A stretch of 64,000 bases of DNA from assembly GCF_900635815.1 (NCBI RefSeq), contig NZ_LR134173.1, forward strand, positions 1,892,001 through 1,956,000. The letters run 5' to 3'. A program made the translations under genes and the position numbers. Below the pieces are notes generated by a model. That model worked only from the letters and a program-made list of their open reading frames with translations, did not search any database and was not told where the DNA came from. Positions 35,999 through 48,003 of the stretch are shown here, piece after piece. Origin of the DNA: Legionella cherrii (GTDB lineage: Bacteria > Pseudomonadota > Gammaproteobacteria > Legionellales > Legionellaceae). Position 1 is the stretch's first letter, and every line of letters starts with the position of its first letter.

Positions 35999-37108
35999 AT
36001 GACTGTTTTATCTGAGTTAGAACGCTATTCTCAGCAAATTAAATTAGAAGAAATTGGCTTTCAGGGACAAAAAAAGCTGCAAGCGGCAAGGGTATTATGT
36101 CTTGGGGCAGGAGGCATTGGGGCTACACTTCTTCCTTATCTAGCTGGTGCAGGAGTGGGAACGATAGGGATAATCGATGGTGATTTCATCGACGAAAGTA
36201 ATCTACATCGGCAAATTCTTTACCAAGAAAAAGATGTTGGCCAGGCAAAAGCTGTTGTAGCAAAGATGAGGTTAAATACGCTCAATTCAACGATCAAGGT
36301 TCAAGCGTATGATTTTCGTTTAACGGCTCATAATGTAGAAGAAATCATCGCTCAATATGATCTTGTGGCGGATTGTTCCGATAACTTTTATACGCGTTAT
36401 CTTGTGCACGATATGTGTTATCGTTTAGAAAAGCCCTATGTGTATGCCAGTGCTTACCAATTCCAGGGACATTGTTCTTTATTTTATGGACAAAAAAATC
36501 CATGTTTGCATTGTTTGTTTCCAGTCATTCCTGATACCACCGCCAATTGTCAAAATGGTGGAGTTATCGGTACGTTGCCTGGATTGTTAGGGATCGTGCA
36601 AGCGACTGAAATAATTAAATGGATTACCGGTAGCGGTACTTCATTATTAAATCGATTGCTTTGCATCAACTTACTGACAATGGAAATAAAAAATATCCAT
36701 CTGAGCAAAAATAAAGAATGTCCCTTTTGTGTCTACGGCCATACCCTAGACGAAAACGCTTTTGGATTGTGTCTGTCTTCAGAAGAGATACACGCGATCG
36801 CGATTTCTTGTAAAAATTTGCCCAAATTTTTACAAGAAAATCCGAAGGTATTTTTGTTGGATGTAAGAACTGCTGAGGAACACCATCTTAAAAATTTAGG
36901 TGGAAAATTAATTCCCTTGGCTGAGCTGTCTGTGCGCCTTGATGAGCTCGATCCCTTAGGTCCTATACTTATTTATTGCCAGTCAGGTCAAAGAAGCCAA
37001 AGGGCTGTACTGTTATTAGAGCAGGCAGGATTTCGCTCGATTTATTATCTTGATCAGGGCATCAATTCATTGAATGAGGCTTCTTGCGGAACAGCCCCAA
37101 AAGAATAG
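35999..37108 (+). CDS. thiF: ThiF/MoeB-type adenylyltransferase with rhodanese domain
   Basis: Activates the ThiS C-terminus with ATP. 369 residues: E1-like domain with LGAGGIGATLLPYLAGAGVG, IIDGDFIDESNLHRQILY, ADCSDNFYTRYLVHDMC, zinc pairs CLHC and CPFC, then a C-terminal rhodanese domain (residues about 265-360: VFLLDVRTAEEH, LIYCQSGQRSQRAVLLL with the active Cys), which could bring sulfur. Some other starts exist (35936, 35954); I chose 35999 because AAGGGACCCAAT precedes it and MTVLSELERYSQQIKL is the family start. Last gene of the thiamin operon. Confidence 0.9.
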   Translation: MTVLSELERYSQQIKLEEIGFQGQKKLQAARVLCLGAGGIGATLLPYLAGAGVGTIGIIDGDFIDESNLHRQILYQEKDVGQAKAVVAKMRLNTLNSTIKVQAYDFRLTAHNVEEIIAQYDLVADCSDNFYTRYLVHDMCYRLEKPYVYASAYQFQGHCSLFYGQKNPCLHCLFPVIPDTTANCQNGGVIGTLPGLLGIVQATEIIKWITGSGTSLLNRLLCINLLTMEIKNIHLSKNKECPFCVYGHTLDENAFGLCLSSEEIHAIAISCKNLPKFLQENPKVFLLDVRTAEEHHLKNLGGKLIPLAELSVRLDELDPLGPILIYCQSGQRSQRAVLLLEQAGFRSIYYLDQGINSLNEASCGTAPKE

Positions 37109-37328
37109 GAGTCTTGATTTATGTTATCGAGGATAAAACTCAGACGTCATAAAACCAAGGTCTAGATAATACTCATGCTACTATAAGGTTTATGTTTATT
37201 AGTTTAACTAGGGCAACATATATAAATTAAGCATATCAAATAACGGATTTAAGCCAAATCAATTCTCTGTTGATGAAAATTAAGGTAGATTTAAATAGTT
37301 ACGAAAAAAGAATTTTATAAGGGCAGGG

Positions 37329-38576
37329 ATGTATTATTTTTTAAGATTAATCACAGCAGTCTTAATTCCATTCGTTTTTAATGGAGTACAGGCTGCTACC
37401 CCACTTACTTTTAAGCAGGCACTGGCCATAGCTTATCGTAATAATCCCGAACTGCAGGCAGAAATAGATAAAGCGCAAGCCATGAGAGGTGCTTTCATAC
37501 AAAGTGGATTGTACCCGAATCCCCAACTGACTTTAACGGGTGAAAACTTTGGTGGTTCTGGCAGTTATTCAGGTTATGAAGCTGCAGAAACCACTGCTTC
37601 AATAACGCAACCTATCCCTCTAGGTGGTCGTCTTAAGTATTTAAAAACCGCAACCTATGCCGACTATTTAGCCTCTTTAGCACAGATTAATGTTCAGAAA
37701 GCAATGCTTTACATGACAGTTGGAGTGACTTACGTTGATGCTCTTTATGCCGGGCAATGGTATCAGGTTACTAAAAAATTGACTCGCTTAAATCAAAATA
37801 TTGTTTCAGCGATTCAGCGAAGAGTTAAAGCCGGCGCTGGCGCGGAACTGGATTTACGGCTAGCGCAAGTCCGATTAGGGGATGCAAAAATTCAGGAACG
37901 AAAAGCAGAGCGAGATGCTCTAGCTCAACGAGCAAAACTTGCTCGTTTATTAGGTGACGGTCTAAGAGTGGACCGCCCTTTGATTGATAAAGGTTTGCCA
38001 GGACTAACGTTGAGATGGTCTGATTTATTAAAAAAACTACCACAAAGCCCGCAGCTGATACAAATGCAACTCCAATTACAGGCCAAACGAGCAACAATCA
38101 CCGCGACTAAAAAATCGGTGTGGCCCGATTTAAATATTCAATTGGGGGGACGTCATTTTTCTGATGATGGTAGTAATGCTATAGTGGCGTCTGCATTTGC
38201 AGAGGTTCCCGTTTATAACCGCAATCAAGGGAAAATCATGGCAGCAGAGGCGCAATACACGCAGACTGCTCACGAACTCCAAGGGGCTCGTCTTGATGTG
38301 CGTCAAAATATCTATACTGTTTTTTTACAAGCGAAACAAAGTAATTATGAGGCCAATTTAGTTACGGATTCTTTATTGCCTTTGGCGAAAAAATCCATCA
38401 AATTAGCCCAAGATGGTTATCAGATGGGGCGTTACAGCTATATTGAATTATCCACAGCACTCAATACGTTGTATGAAGAAGAGCGGCACTACCAACAGGC
38501 CCATGCCGATTATCATAAATCCTTAATTCAACTCACCGCGCTATTAGGATTACATCCTTCCAAGGAGAGCAAATGA
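37329..38576 (+). CDS. Outer membrane efflux protein, CzcC/HelC type
   Basis: TolC-family outer-membrane channel, 415 residues with a signal peptide (LITAVLIPFVFNGVQA). Features: LTFKQALAIAYRNNPELQAEIDKA, QSGLYPNPQLTLTGENFGGSG, TASITQPIPLGGRLKY and ITATKKSVWPDLNIQLGGRHFSDDG, plus a long helical repeat region. It is the first gene of a three-gene pump operon; AAGGGCAGGG precedes the ATG. Overlaps the adaptor gene by 4 nt. Confidence 0.9.
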   Translation: MYYFLRLITAVLIPFVFNGVQAATPLTFKQALAIAYRNNPELQAEIDKAQAMRGAFIQSGLYPNPQLTLTGENFGGSGSYSGYEAAETTASITQPIPLGGRLKYLKTATYADYLASLAQINVQKAMLYMTVGVTYVDALYAGQWYQVTKKLTRLNQNIVSAIQRRVKAGAGAELDLRLAQVRLGDAKIQERKAERDALAQRAKLARLLGDGLRVDRPLIDKGLPGLTLRWSDLLKKLPQSPQLIQMQLQLQAKRATITATKKSVWPDLNIQLGGRHFSDDGSNAIVASAFAEVPVYNRNQGKIMAAEAQYTQTAHELQGARLDVRQNIYTVFLQAKQSNYEANLVTDSLLPLAKKSIKLAQDGYQMGRYSYIELSTALNTLYEEERHYQQAHADYHKSLIQLTALLGLHPSKESK

Positions 38577-39829
38577 GAGCACTAAAATCAGTTTTCTCTA
38601 CAATATCACTGATTATTTTTCTATTAGGATTAAATTGCTTTTCTCTCTGGGCTTCAGAGGAATCCTCTGTTACAGAAAAAGAGGGGCATCTGGAAGAGAT
38701 TGCTAAAGGCCCTCAGGGTGGTCGATTGTTTAAAGAAAGCAGCATTGCTCTAGAGCTTTTAATTTTTGAAAGAGCAATGCCACCCCATTTTCGAGCTTTT
38801 CTTTACAAGGATGGTGCGCTTATTACGCCTGAGGCGGCACAACTAACAGTTCAACTGACTCGATTTAATGGAAAAAAGGAAGAAATTACCTTTAAGCACA
38901 TTGAGGATTTTTTGCAAAGCAATCAAATTGTTCAAGAACCTCATTCTTTTGATGTGAGCATTCAATTGGCGTTTGAAGGTAAGCAATATCAATGGCATTA
39001 CGCAACTTATGAGGGTCGCATAAAAATTGTGCCAGATATTCTGAAGTCGGCTGATATTCAAGTGGCAACAGCACAAAGCCAGACCATAAAAACTCAATTA
39101 AAAGTGGTTGGGAAAATCGTCCCTAATCGTGATACTTTGGCACCCATCTATGCTCGGTATTCGGGCATTATCAAGTCATTAACTAAAAACCTTGGTGAAG
39201 AAGTCACGAAAGGAGAGGTATTAGCTATCATTGAAAGTAATGAAAGTCTGCAAAACTATACCATCACAGCCCCGATCACCGGAACCATTATACAAAAATA
39301 TGCGACCAATGGAGAGCTTGCGCAAAATACCAAACCCATTTATGAGGTGGCTAACTTGGCTACTGTCTGGGCTGATTTCACCCTATATCGCAAAGAAGCG
39401 CCTCTGGTCAAACAGGGAATGGAAGTCATTGTGACTGGAGATGGGGGAACGCCTGAATCAACGGCTACTATTTCTTATATAGCGCCTTTAGGAATAGAGG
39501 ACAGTCAAACTACTTTGGCTCGAGCCGTTTTATCGAATGACAATCATATCTGGCTGCCCGGTATGTATGTGAATGGTGCTGTAATTATCAAAGAAAAAAA
39601 AGCGCCGGTGGCGGTATTAATTTCTGCCCTACAAAGGCTTAATAATGTGGATGTAGTCTTTGTTCAAGAAGGGGATTATTTTGAAGCAACCCCGGTTATT
39701 TTAGGAGAAAAAGATGACCAATGGGTCGAGGTGATCTCAGGGCTTGATGCAGGACAGCGTTATGTGAGTAAAAACAGCTTTTTTATGAAAGCAGAGCTTG
39801 GTAAAGAAGGCGCAATCCATGAGGACTAA
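38573..39829 (+). CDS. RND periplasmic adaptor, CzcB/HelB type
   Basis: Membrane-fusion protein, 418 residues with an N-terminal signal segment (TISLIIFLLGLNCFSLWAS). Includes a heavy-metal adaptor N-terminal domain (GPQGGRLFKESSIALELLIFE) and then the barrel-sandwich core: VGKIVPNRDTLAPIYARYSG, ITAPITGTIIQKYATNGELA, WLPGMYVNGAVII. Joins the inner-membrane pump to the outer-membrane channel. Between two overlapping or closely spaced pump genes. Confidence 0.9.
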   Translation: MRALKSVFSTISLIIFLLGLNCFSLWASEESSVTEKEGHLEEIAKGPQGGRLFKESSIALELLIFERAMPPHFRAFLYKDGALITPEAAQLTVQLTRFNGKKEEITFKHIEDFLQSNQIVQEPHSFDVSIQLAFEGKQYQWHYATYEGRIKIVPDILKSADIQVATAQSQTIKTQLKVVGKIVPNRDTLAPIYARYSGIIKSLTKNLGEEVTKGEVLAIIESNESLQNYTITAPITGTIIQKYATNGELAQNTKPIYEVANLATVWADFTLYRKEAPLVKQGMEVIVTGDGGTPESTATISYIAPLGIEDSQTTLARAVLSNDNHIWLPGMYVNGAVIIKEKKAPVAVLISALQRLNNVDVVFVQEGDYFEATPVILGEKDDQWVEVISGLDAGQRYVSKNSFFMKAELGKEGAIHED

Positions 39830-42979
<3,150 letters not shown>

Positions 42980-43115
42980 AAGAAAAAATATCTAACTATC
43001 TTCGTTTAAAAAAATAGGAACACTAAGGTTCGTGCACAGTTTAAGGGTGTTTCTTAATATTGGGTATTCATGAACTATATTAATATCACAATTAGTTAAA
43101 AATCCCATTATGATG

Positions 43116-43138
43116 ATTACTAAAATTAGTAATATAAT
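43116..43138 (+). promoter_or_regulatory. Operator-like palindrome overlapping a -10 element
   Basis: Perfect palindrome ATTACTAA-AA-TTAGTAAT (43116-43133), whose last base begins TATAAT (43133-43138), about 35 nt before the PNPOx-like gene. A repressor bound here would block the promoter. Confidence 0.5.
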
Positions 43139-43173
43139 CCAACGCATCTGAGTTGAATAAAGTGATATAAAAA

Positions 43174-43797
43174 ATGCAATTCACGGACAGAGACTGGTGT
43201 CTGCAAGAGTTACCTGAACAAGTTGATTATAGTTGGTTGTTAAGATTAATGAAGGTTTGGGTTGAGACAGAAGATCTACCATTTAATATGGGTGTTTTAG
43301 CGACAGTAGATGAAAATGGGTTTCCAAGAAGCCGTACAGTAGCTATTCGTGAAATAAACGAACATGGATTGCTTTTTTTTACCCAGCTGGGTAGTGCGAA
43401 AGTAGCACATATCTCAGTCAATCCCTATGTTTCTTTCACTTTTATGTTACCGAAGACGCAAAGACAAGTTACTGTTTTTGGAAAAGTAAGGCCAGTTAGC
43501 GAAGAAGAAAATCTAAAAAACTGGGAGACTTATGATCAAGAGCGAAGGTTGCGTTTTTTAGTTTATGGTACAAAGTCTGGACAATTGATAAATAAACAAC
43601 AGGACTTAGATGAAGAGTTGGTTGCTTTAAAAGAGCAATATAAAAAAAATCTCCCAGAAAGGCCTCATGAATATGTTGGTTATATGATTATTCCTGAACA
43701 GATAAAATTTTATCAATTAAATGAACATCGGTTGTCGGATTCAATAAATGCAAAACGCATCCATGAAACCTGGACTTTACAGCGGTTTGTTCCTTAA
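43174..43797 (+). CDS. Pyridoxamine 5'-phosphate oxidase-family protein
   Basis: 207 residues. FMN-binding split-barrel of the PdxH type: MGVLATVDENGFPRSRTVAI, GLLFFTQLGSAKVAHISVNP, TQRQVTVFGKVRPVSEEENL, GTKSGQLINKQQDLDEEL, EYVGYMIIPEQIKFYQLNEH, HETWTLQRFVP. The order of motifs follows PdxH, but the substrate-contact residues differ (GTKSGQ in place of GxWxSxQS; HRLSDS in place of RLHDR), so the substrate may not be pyridoxine phosphate. A PhzG-like or other flavin oxidase role is possible. Single gene behind an operator-like palindrome. Confidence 0.75.
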   Translation: MQFTDRDWCLQELPEQVDYSWLLRLMKVWVETEDLPFNMGVLATVDENGFPRSRTVAIREINEHGLLFFTQLGSAKVAHISVNPYVSFTFMLPKTQRQVTVFGKVRPVSEEENLKNWETYDQERRLRFLVYGTKSGQLINKQQDLDEELVALKEQYKKNLPERPHEYVGYMIIPEQIKFYQLNEHRLSDSINAKRIHETWTLQRFVP

Positions 43798-43890
43798 GGT
43801 GAGCATTGATCGCCAGGGGTGAGACAATTTTTAATGCTGAAATCCAGAAAAATTATAATAGCTGTTGCTTCAAATAGGATAAACTAAATA

Positions 43891-44403
43891 ATGAATTTAT
43901 TTGTAGTATATATTGGTGGTTCCCACCCTAATTCTTTAATCGAACTGCATGATCTCCGCTTTATAGTGGCTCAATCCATTGAAGATACCTATGATGTGCT
44001 TAAAAAAAGCTGGTGGGGTATCCCCAAAAGTTTGCATATAGACGCTTGGGGTATCTTAAAGTATGCAGATGGACATAGTATTCAAATTTCACAGGAGCCG
44101 TCAGAAAATAGTGATAATAAATTATTTTTCGTAAACTTGGGCGGCTACGATAACAAGCAATTTACCGAATTACATAAAAATATTTTTGTAGTTGCTGCTA
44201 ATGAATTTGAGGCGAAACAAAAAGCATTAATACAAATTGCTGACTGGGAGTCTCCGCATCGCGATTATTTATATGAAGTTGATAATTTACTTAATATTAA
44301 TTCATTACTTAAACAGGAAGGCTATTATTTACATTTAAATGGGCAAGTCGAGCCTAAGCCGTTTGAATTTACCTGTTGCTACAACCCCATTGGTAGAAAT
44401 TAA
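43891..44403 (+). CDS. DUF1543-family protein
   Basis: 170 residues. Two similar halves: LFVVYIGGSHPNSLIELHDL plus WWGIPKSLHIDAWGILKYAD, and LFFVNLGGYDNKQFTELHKN plus FVVAANEFEAKQKALIQIAD, the pattern of DUF1543. No signal peptide. Function unknown. The protein is otherwise full length, with a short hydrophilic tail. Confidence 0.8.
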   Translation: MNLFVVYIGGSHPNSLIELHDLRFIVAQSIEDTYDVLKKSWWGIPKSLHIDAWGILKYADGHSIQISQEPSENSDNKLFFVNLGGYDNKQFTELHKNIFVVAANEFEAKQKALIQIADWESPHRDYLYEVDNLLNINSLLKQEGYYLHLNGQVEPKPFEFTCCYNPIGRN

Positions 44404-44601
44404 CTCATTTAAACGAGTGATTGCCGATATTGGCAAGGGCGGAAGCTCCTGGCATTTCATTATCTATTTTTGAAGTGCGAGCTGATTATGACCGGCATCT
44501 CTTAATTCAGTCTGCGTGTAACGTTTAGGATGCCGCTAATATTATTTGCACAGCATGGGCATTTTTAATATATTTGCTGAATATCTATAACAAGGATCCG
44601 T

Positions 44602-45081
44602 ATGTGCATTAGATCTCACGGCTGTATATGCCACCACTTGGAAAAAGTCATTAAGCAAGATAATAAAAAAGAGTTAAAAGCAATTTTTGATACGACTTAT
44701 ATTGATGAGCTTTATGATTTTTTACTAGACTCTTATCGATTACTCCAAATCGAGGAAAATTATAAATTTGCCGCAAGCATGAATAAATTAGTAAAAACCT
44801 ATCTTTTGGAGAAATCTCCAAAATCAATTAATGTGCAGAATGAACAGGTAAAAAAAGACTTCATGGATTTATATGATGAAAAGCTTGATGATCTTCAAGC
44901 AGCAAAACGATTGCTTCATGAGAAATTAACTTTGCTAATACAAGATGTTCAGCACCTTGCCTATCAAAACCTTTCCCATATCGATTCCTTTAGGGATTGC
45001 CTCGAAAAAGTTGATAAATCCAATGCTGTTGCCCTGGAGGATAAAAAAGCTCACAACAGGAGAGGATGCACTATTCTTTAA
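44602..45081 (+). CDS. Small helical protein with C-terminal CaaX box, candidate prenylated effector
   Basis: 159 residues, mostly helical, no signal peptide and no known domain. The final residues are KKAHNRRGCTIL: a CaaX box (Cys-Thr-Ile-Leu) right after basic residues, as in eukaryotic prenylated GTPases; Leu at the last position favours geranylgeranylation. Several Legionella effectors use such a box to be lipidated by host enzymes and anchored to host membranes. The N-terminus has an unusual cysteine/His cluster (MCIRSHGCICHHLEK). AAGGATCCGT precedes the ATG. Secretion and lipidation are inferences from the motif. Confidence 0.7.
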   Translation: MCIRSHGCICHHLEKVIKQDNKKELKAIFDTTYIDELYDFLLDSYRLLQIEENYKFAASMNKLVKTYLLEKSPKSINVQNEQVKKDFMDLYDEKLDDLQAAKRLLHEKLTLLIQDVQHLAYQNLSHIDSFRDCLEKVDKSNAVALEDKKAHNRRGCTIL

Positions 45082-45190
45082 AAATATCATGGATTACCAA
45101 GGTCATGGTCTAACGATCGTTTCGAGTCACAATTCTTTCCAAATGAAGCGCCGTGAATTAGAATAGTCCTCTTTTATATTAAGAACATCT

Positions 45191-45901
45191 ATGCAAAGGA
45201 ATAGTATTTTATCCTGTTTTTTAATAGGAATGTTTATTCTATCATGGTCTACAAAGGGGAATTGTGCTCTAGAGCGTGATGTTCAAACCTGGTTCAATAT
45301 TACAGCAATTGGTAAGACTCACAGTAATAACAAATTTATAGGCCGTCTAAGATATTGGTTGGAAGATCAAGAGCGCTTAGGGGATGATAGCAGTCGTTTT
45401 TCACAGATTTTATTACGTCCAGGATTAGGCTATGCATTAACTGATAATCTTAGTATCTGGATTGGATATGCCTGGATTTATACAGGGAAACCAAACACCC
45501 CTAACCCATTTGAGGAAGATCGTATTTGGCAACAATTGTTATGGACTAAAACGAATAAATATTTAACGTTTACCAGTAGAACCCGTACAGAACAGCGCTT
45601 TTTAGAAAACAATCCCAAGACAGCCTATCGTTTAAGACAACTGATTAAAATTTCAGTTCCTTTCAAGCATTTTAATAAAATGAGTTTTGTTACAAGCGAT
45701 GAAGTTTTTTTTCACAAGAATAATTTTGTGGGTAGAAACAGCAGTGGTTTTGATCAAAACCGGTATTTTGTTGGAGTAGGTTATAAAATAAACCCATCGT
45801 TAAACACTGAAATTGGCTATATGAATCAGTATATTCGACGGTTTGGAGTTCCAGATTTTTTAGCCAATATAGTATCCTTAAATTTTTTCCTAAATTTTTA
45901 G
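45191..45901 (+). CDS. DUF2490-family outer-membrane-like protein
   Basis: 236 residues with a signal peptide (CFLIGMFILSWSTKGNCA). After it come alternating beta-strand patterns: DVQTWFNITAIGKTH, RLRYWLEDQERL, QILLRPGLGYALTDNLSIWI, FTSRTRTEQRFL, AYRLRQLIKISVPF, ending with an aromatic C-terminal strand (IVSLNFFLNF) typical of outer-membrane barrels. This is the DUF2490 pattern. Role unknown. Confidence 0.75.
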   Translation: MQRNSILSCFLIGMFILSWSTKGNCALERDVQTWFNITAIGKTHSNNKFIGRLRYWLEDQERLGDDSSRFSQILLRPGLGYALTDNLSIWIGYAWIYTGKPNTPNPFEEDRIWQQLLWTKTNKYLTFTSRTRTEQRFLENNPKTAYRLRQLIKISVPFKHFNKMSFVTSDEVFFHKNNFVGRNSSGFDQNRYFVGVGYKINPSLNTEIGYMNQYIRRFGVPDFLANIVSLNFFLNF

Positions 45902-46156
45902 TCGGCTTGCCAAAGGAACCAATTCGAAACCAACTTAATCTTATGTTCCCAAGAGGAGCATTAAAATCCATCCCATCAAAATCAATTCATTTAATTCTTC
46001 AGTGGATTACTTCAGTTGGGAAGTTCAGTTTATTAGAATGCCTAATTCCCTTTAATGAACTTCCCTAATTTTTTATAAAAGAATTTTCTTTTCTTAAAAG
46101 TTGGACATCTCAATACGTTACTAAATCTACGCATTAGGTAGACACAGCAACCCAAC

Positions 46157-46561
46157 TTATTGGCTACCAAAAATAATTCCATTAGGCCCTGCAGTTTCAC
46201 CTCCACTCGATCCAAACATGGTTGTCTCTGTTACACCGAGAATGGAAGGGAGAAATAATAAAGCAGCGGATATAAAGACCAGAGCAATTGGCGTTCCAAT
46301 TGGAATTTGAGTTGGATTATCTTTGTGCTGTTTAAACTTCATAATAGCCCCAATAGAGAATCCCAAGCCCGCCAAATAAGCACCCGCAGTAATTAATTTA
46401 GCCAGATTGGCAAATGATCCAGTAATGTTTGAGGCCATTTGTCCTAAAGACACGACAGTGTTTGCAGCTGCATGATTACTTACTAATGTTAGAAATGTAA
46501 GAAAAGCAATAGTGCTGAACCCACATTTAAAATCAGATTTATCTGGAATCTTACTTTTCAC
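46157..46561 (-). CDS. Orphan IcmD/DotP-like type IV secretion membrane protein
   Basis: 134 residues. A signal-anchor (FLTFLTLVSNHAAANT) and then two membrane helices (ITAGAYLAGLGFSIGAIMKF; ALVFISAALLFLPSILGVT) with the connecting FKQHKDNPTQIPIGTPIA, which is the hallmark of IcmD/DotP of the Dot/Icm system. The full icm/dot gene set is not nearby, so this is a stand-alone copy. Start is GTG with TAGGAGGATAGGGA before it. It may swap with or modify the main IcmD, or serve another conjugation-type machine. The C-terminal tail is Gly-rich (SSGGETAGPNG). Confidence 0.8.
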   Translation of the reverse strand: MKSKIPDKSDFKCGFSTIAFLTFLTLVSNHAAANTVVSLGQMASNITGSFANLAKLITAGAYLAGLGFSIGAIMKFKQHKDNPTQIPIGTPIALVFISAALLFLPSILGVTETTMFGSSGGETAGPNGIIFGSQ

Positions 46562-46684
46562 TCCCTATCCTCCTAAAACTAAACTTAACTAAAACTCGGG
46601 GCAAATACTTAGTTGCCCTTAATATCTAAATTTAATCATGACACTTGAACTTTACCGCAATTTGTTCCTTAACGAGTACTTTGA

Positions 46685-47518
46685 TTAGAAGAAGCTTAGA
46701 GATGTTGTTTTAGTATCCAAAATTTCTTGAGCTTTTTCCATGTCTGCCTTGTACTTATCGACTAATATGCGGATATCTTTTTGATTTTCTTGCTCCATGG
46801 CTCTTGCTAGGGCGATATCCTTTGTAGGAAATTCAGACTCATCACCGGTTACATATTTTTCAAGAAGAGGCCTAAGTGTTGATTGATCTGCCCCAAGCCA
46901 GCATAATGTATTAAAAACACCTAGTGGCTCCATCTGATTATTATAAAAAGCCCAGTCCAAAGCCGTAAAACCATTACTACTTTTGTTGTTAATATCGGCC
47001 CCAAAGTGATTAATTAGCAACTCGACATGCGCAACACTGCCTTGGTGAGCTGCTCTTCTGAGGGCTACATTTTTATCTTTTGTTTTGTATCTCTTTAGAA
47101 TGCTATCCAGGGTAACTGAAGTGCTATTCGTTGTTTGACTCATTCCAGTATTATAGATACTGCTTGACGATACCTTGCGATTAGAATCAGATTGCACAAA
47201 GAATGAAAAAAATTGTCCAACTAGAGAAGAGTTTTCAGATGAACGAAATTTTTTAAACTCATTGTCTATAGAATCAGCCAAAGCTAAAGTCTTTCGGCTT
47301 AATAGATCAAGTTCAGAATCATTTTCATCAAAAAAAACCTTGAGCTCAGATGGAATATCACTATGATCCAGTTTATAGCGTTCTCTAGTTTGAAATAGAG
47401 AATAAATTTCACTGAAAGTTCCCACAAATTCGGTTAATTCTTTAAATGAAGACTTATCAACTTGCTCATAGATTAGTTCTGAGAGTTCCACCATTGCTTT
47501 TAAATCACTTAGTTTCAT
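46685..47518 (-). CDS. Ankyrin-repeat protein, candidate effector
   Basis: 277 residues with no signal peptide. Residues about 150-215 contain ankyrin repeats: NVALRRAAHQGSVAHVELLI then GADINNKSSNGFTALDWAFY and NTLCWLGAD. The repeat after it is decayed, and the C-terminal 70 residues are charged and helical (ENQKDIRILVDKYKADMEK). The N-terminal 110 residues are helical, of no known family. Ankyrin proteins are a major class of Legionella effectors, but export is not shown. It lies 123 nt from the IcmD-like gene on the same strand. Confidence 0.7.
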   Translation of the reverse strand: MKLSDLKAMVELSELIYEQVDKSSFKELTEFVGTFSEIYSLFQTRERYKLDHSDIPSELKVFFDENDSELDLLSRKTLALADSIDNEFKKFRSSENSSLVGQFFSFFVQSDSNRKVSSSSIYNTGMSQTTNSTSVTLDSILKRYKTKDKNVALRRAAHQGSVAHVELLINHFGADINNKSSNGFTALDWAFYNNQMEPLGVFNTLCWLGADQSTLRPLLEKYVTGDESEFPTKDIALARAMEQENQKDIRILVDKYKADMEKAQEILDTKTTSLSFF

Positions 47519-48003
47519 ACCATTATTGTCTAGAAAAAAATAGGATGCAATAATACTTAATTATGATGTTAATGGGAACATTGGTCGATTGTCGGAGCAG
47601 AGATTAGCCATTATGATGGTTTTATTGAGGCGGATTTATTACTGACTGTGGTGCCCTTAAAAATTAATTTATTCAAACTCGACGGATTAGCAACTGTTTA
47701 TCTGTATCAATCAAGTCTCATCCCACTGATGTACATTGATGCTCAATATGTTAGTTCACAATCAATTTTTTGGTAAAGCTTAAGATTTGACGCTGGCTTT
47801 TCAGCCCAGCCAACGCTTGATGCACGTGTTATTCTTTTAATTTGGACTTGAAGTTGCGACTCCATTTTTCTGTTTAAAAAATCAGAATTTTTTCTTCAAG
47901 TATCTTATTGTTTACAAGAAAATATTTAGCCTATTTTACCTTGACGAGTTATTTTTAACATTGGATACTGCCCCCATTCTTTATCTAACATAAGAGTTTT
48001 GTT
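47519..48003. other. Intergenic region with a possible gene remnant, 485 nt
   Basis: Lies between two divergently transcribed genes. It contains a 67-codon open stretch on the plus strand (47573-47776) that reads like a protein interior without a start codon. The rest is AT-rich; the promoter of the aldo/keto reductase should be in the last 100 nt. Confidence 0.45.
47573..47776 (+). pseudogene. Possible coding remnant
   Basis: Open frame of 67 codons bounded by stops with no start codon of its own. The translation (e.g. GAEISHYDGFIEADLLLTVV, LKINLFKLDGLATVYLYQS) has a plausible protein composition and looks like strands of a membrane barrel. It may be the tail of a lost gene. Low confidence. 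Confidence 0.3.

Noticed and set aside
37279-37298. PmrA-like half-sites (TTAAG..TTTAAA, 11 bp apart) before the metal pump operon
   Set aside because: No -10 element at the 7-nt distance seen at the other two sites, and the match to the half-site is poor.
47560-47575. Two TTAAT motifs upstream of the ankyrin gene
   Set aside because: Spacing is 12 bp, not the 11 bp needed for a PmrA box.
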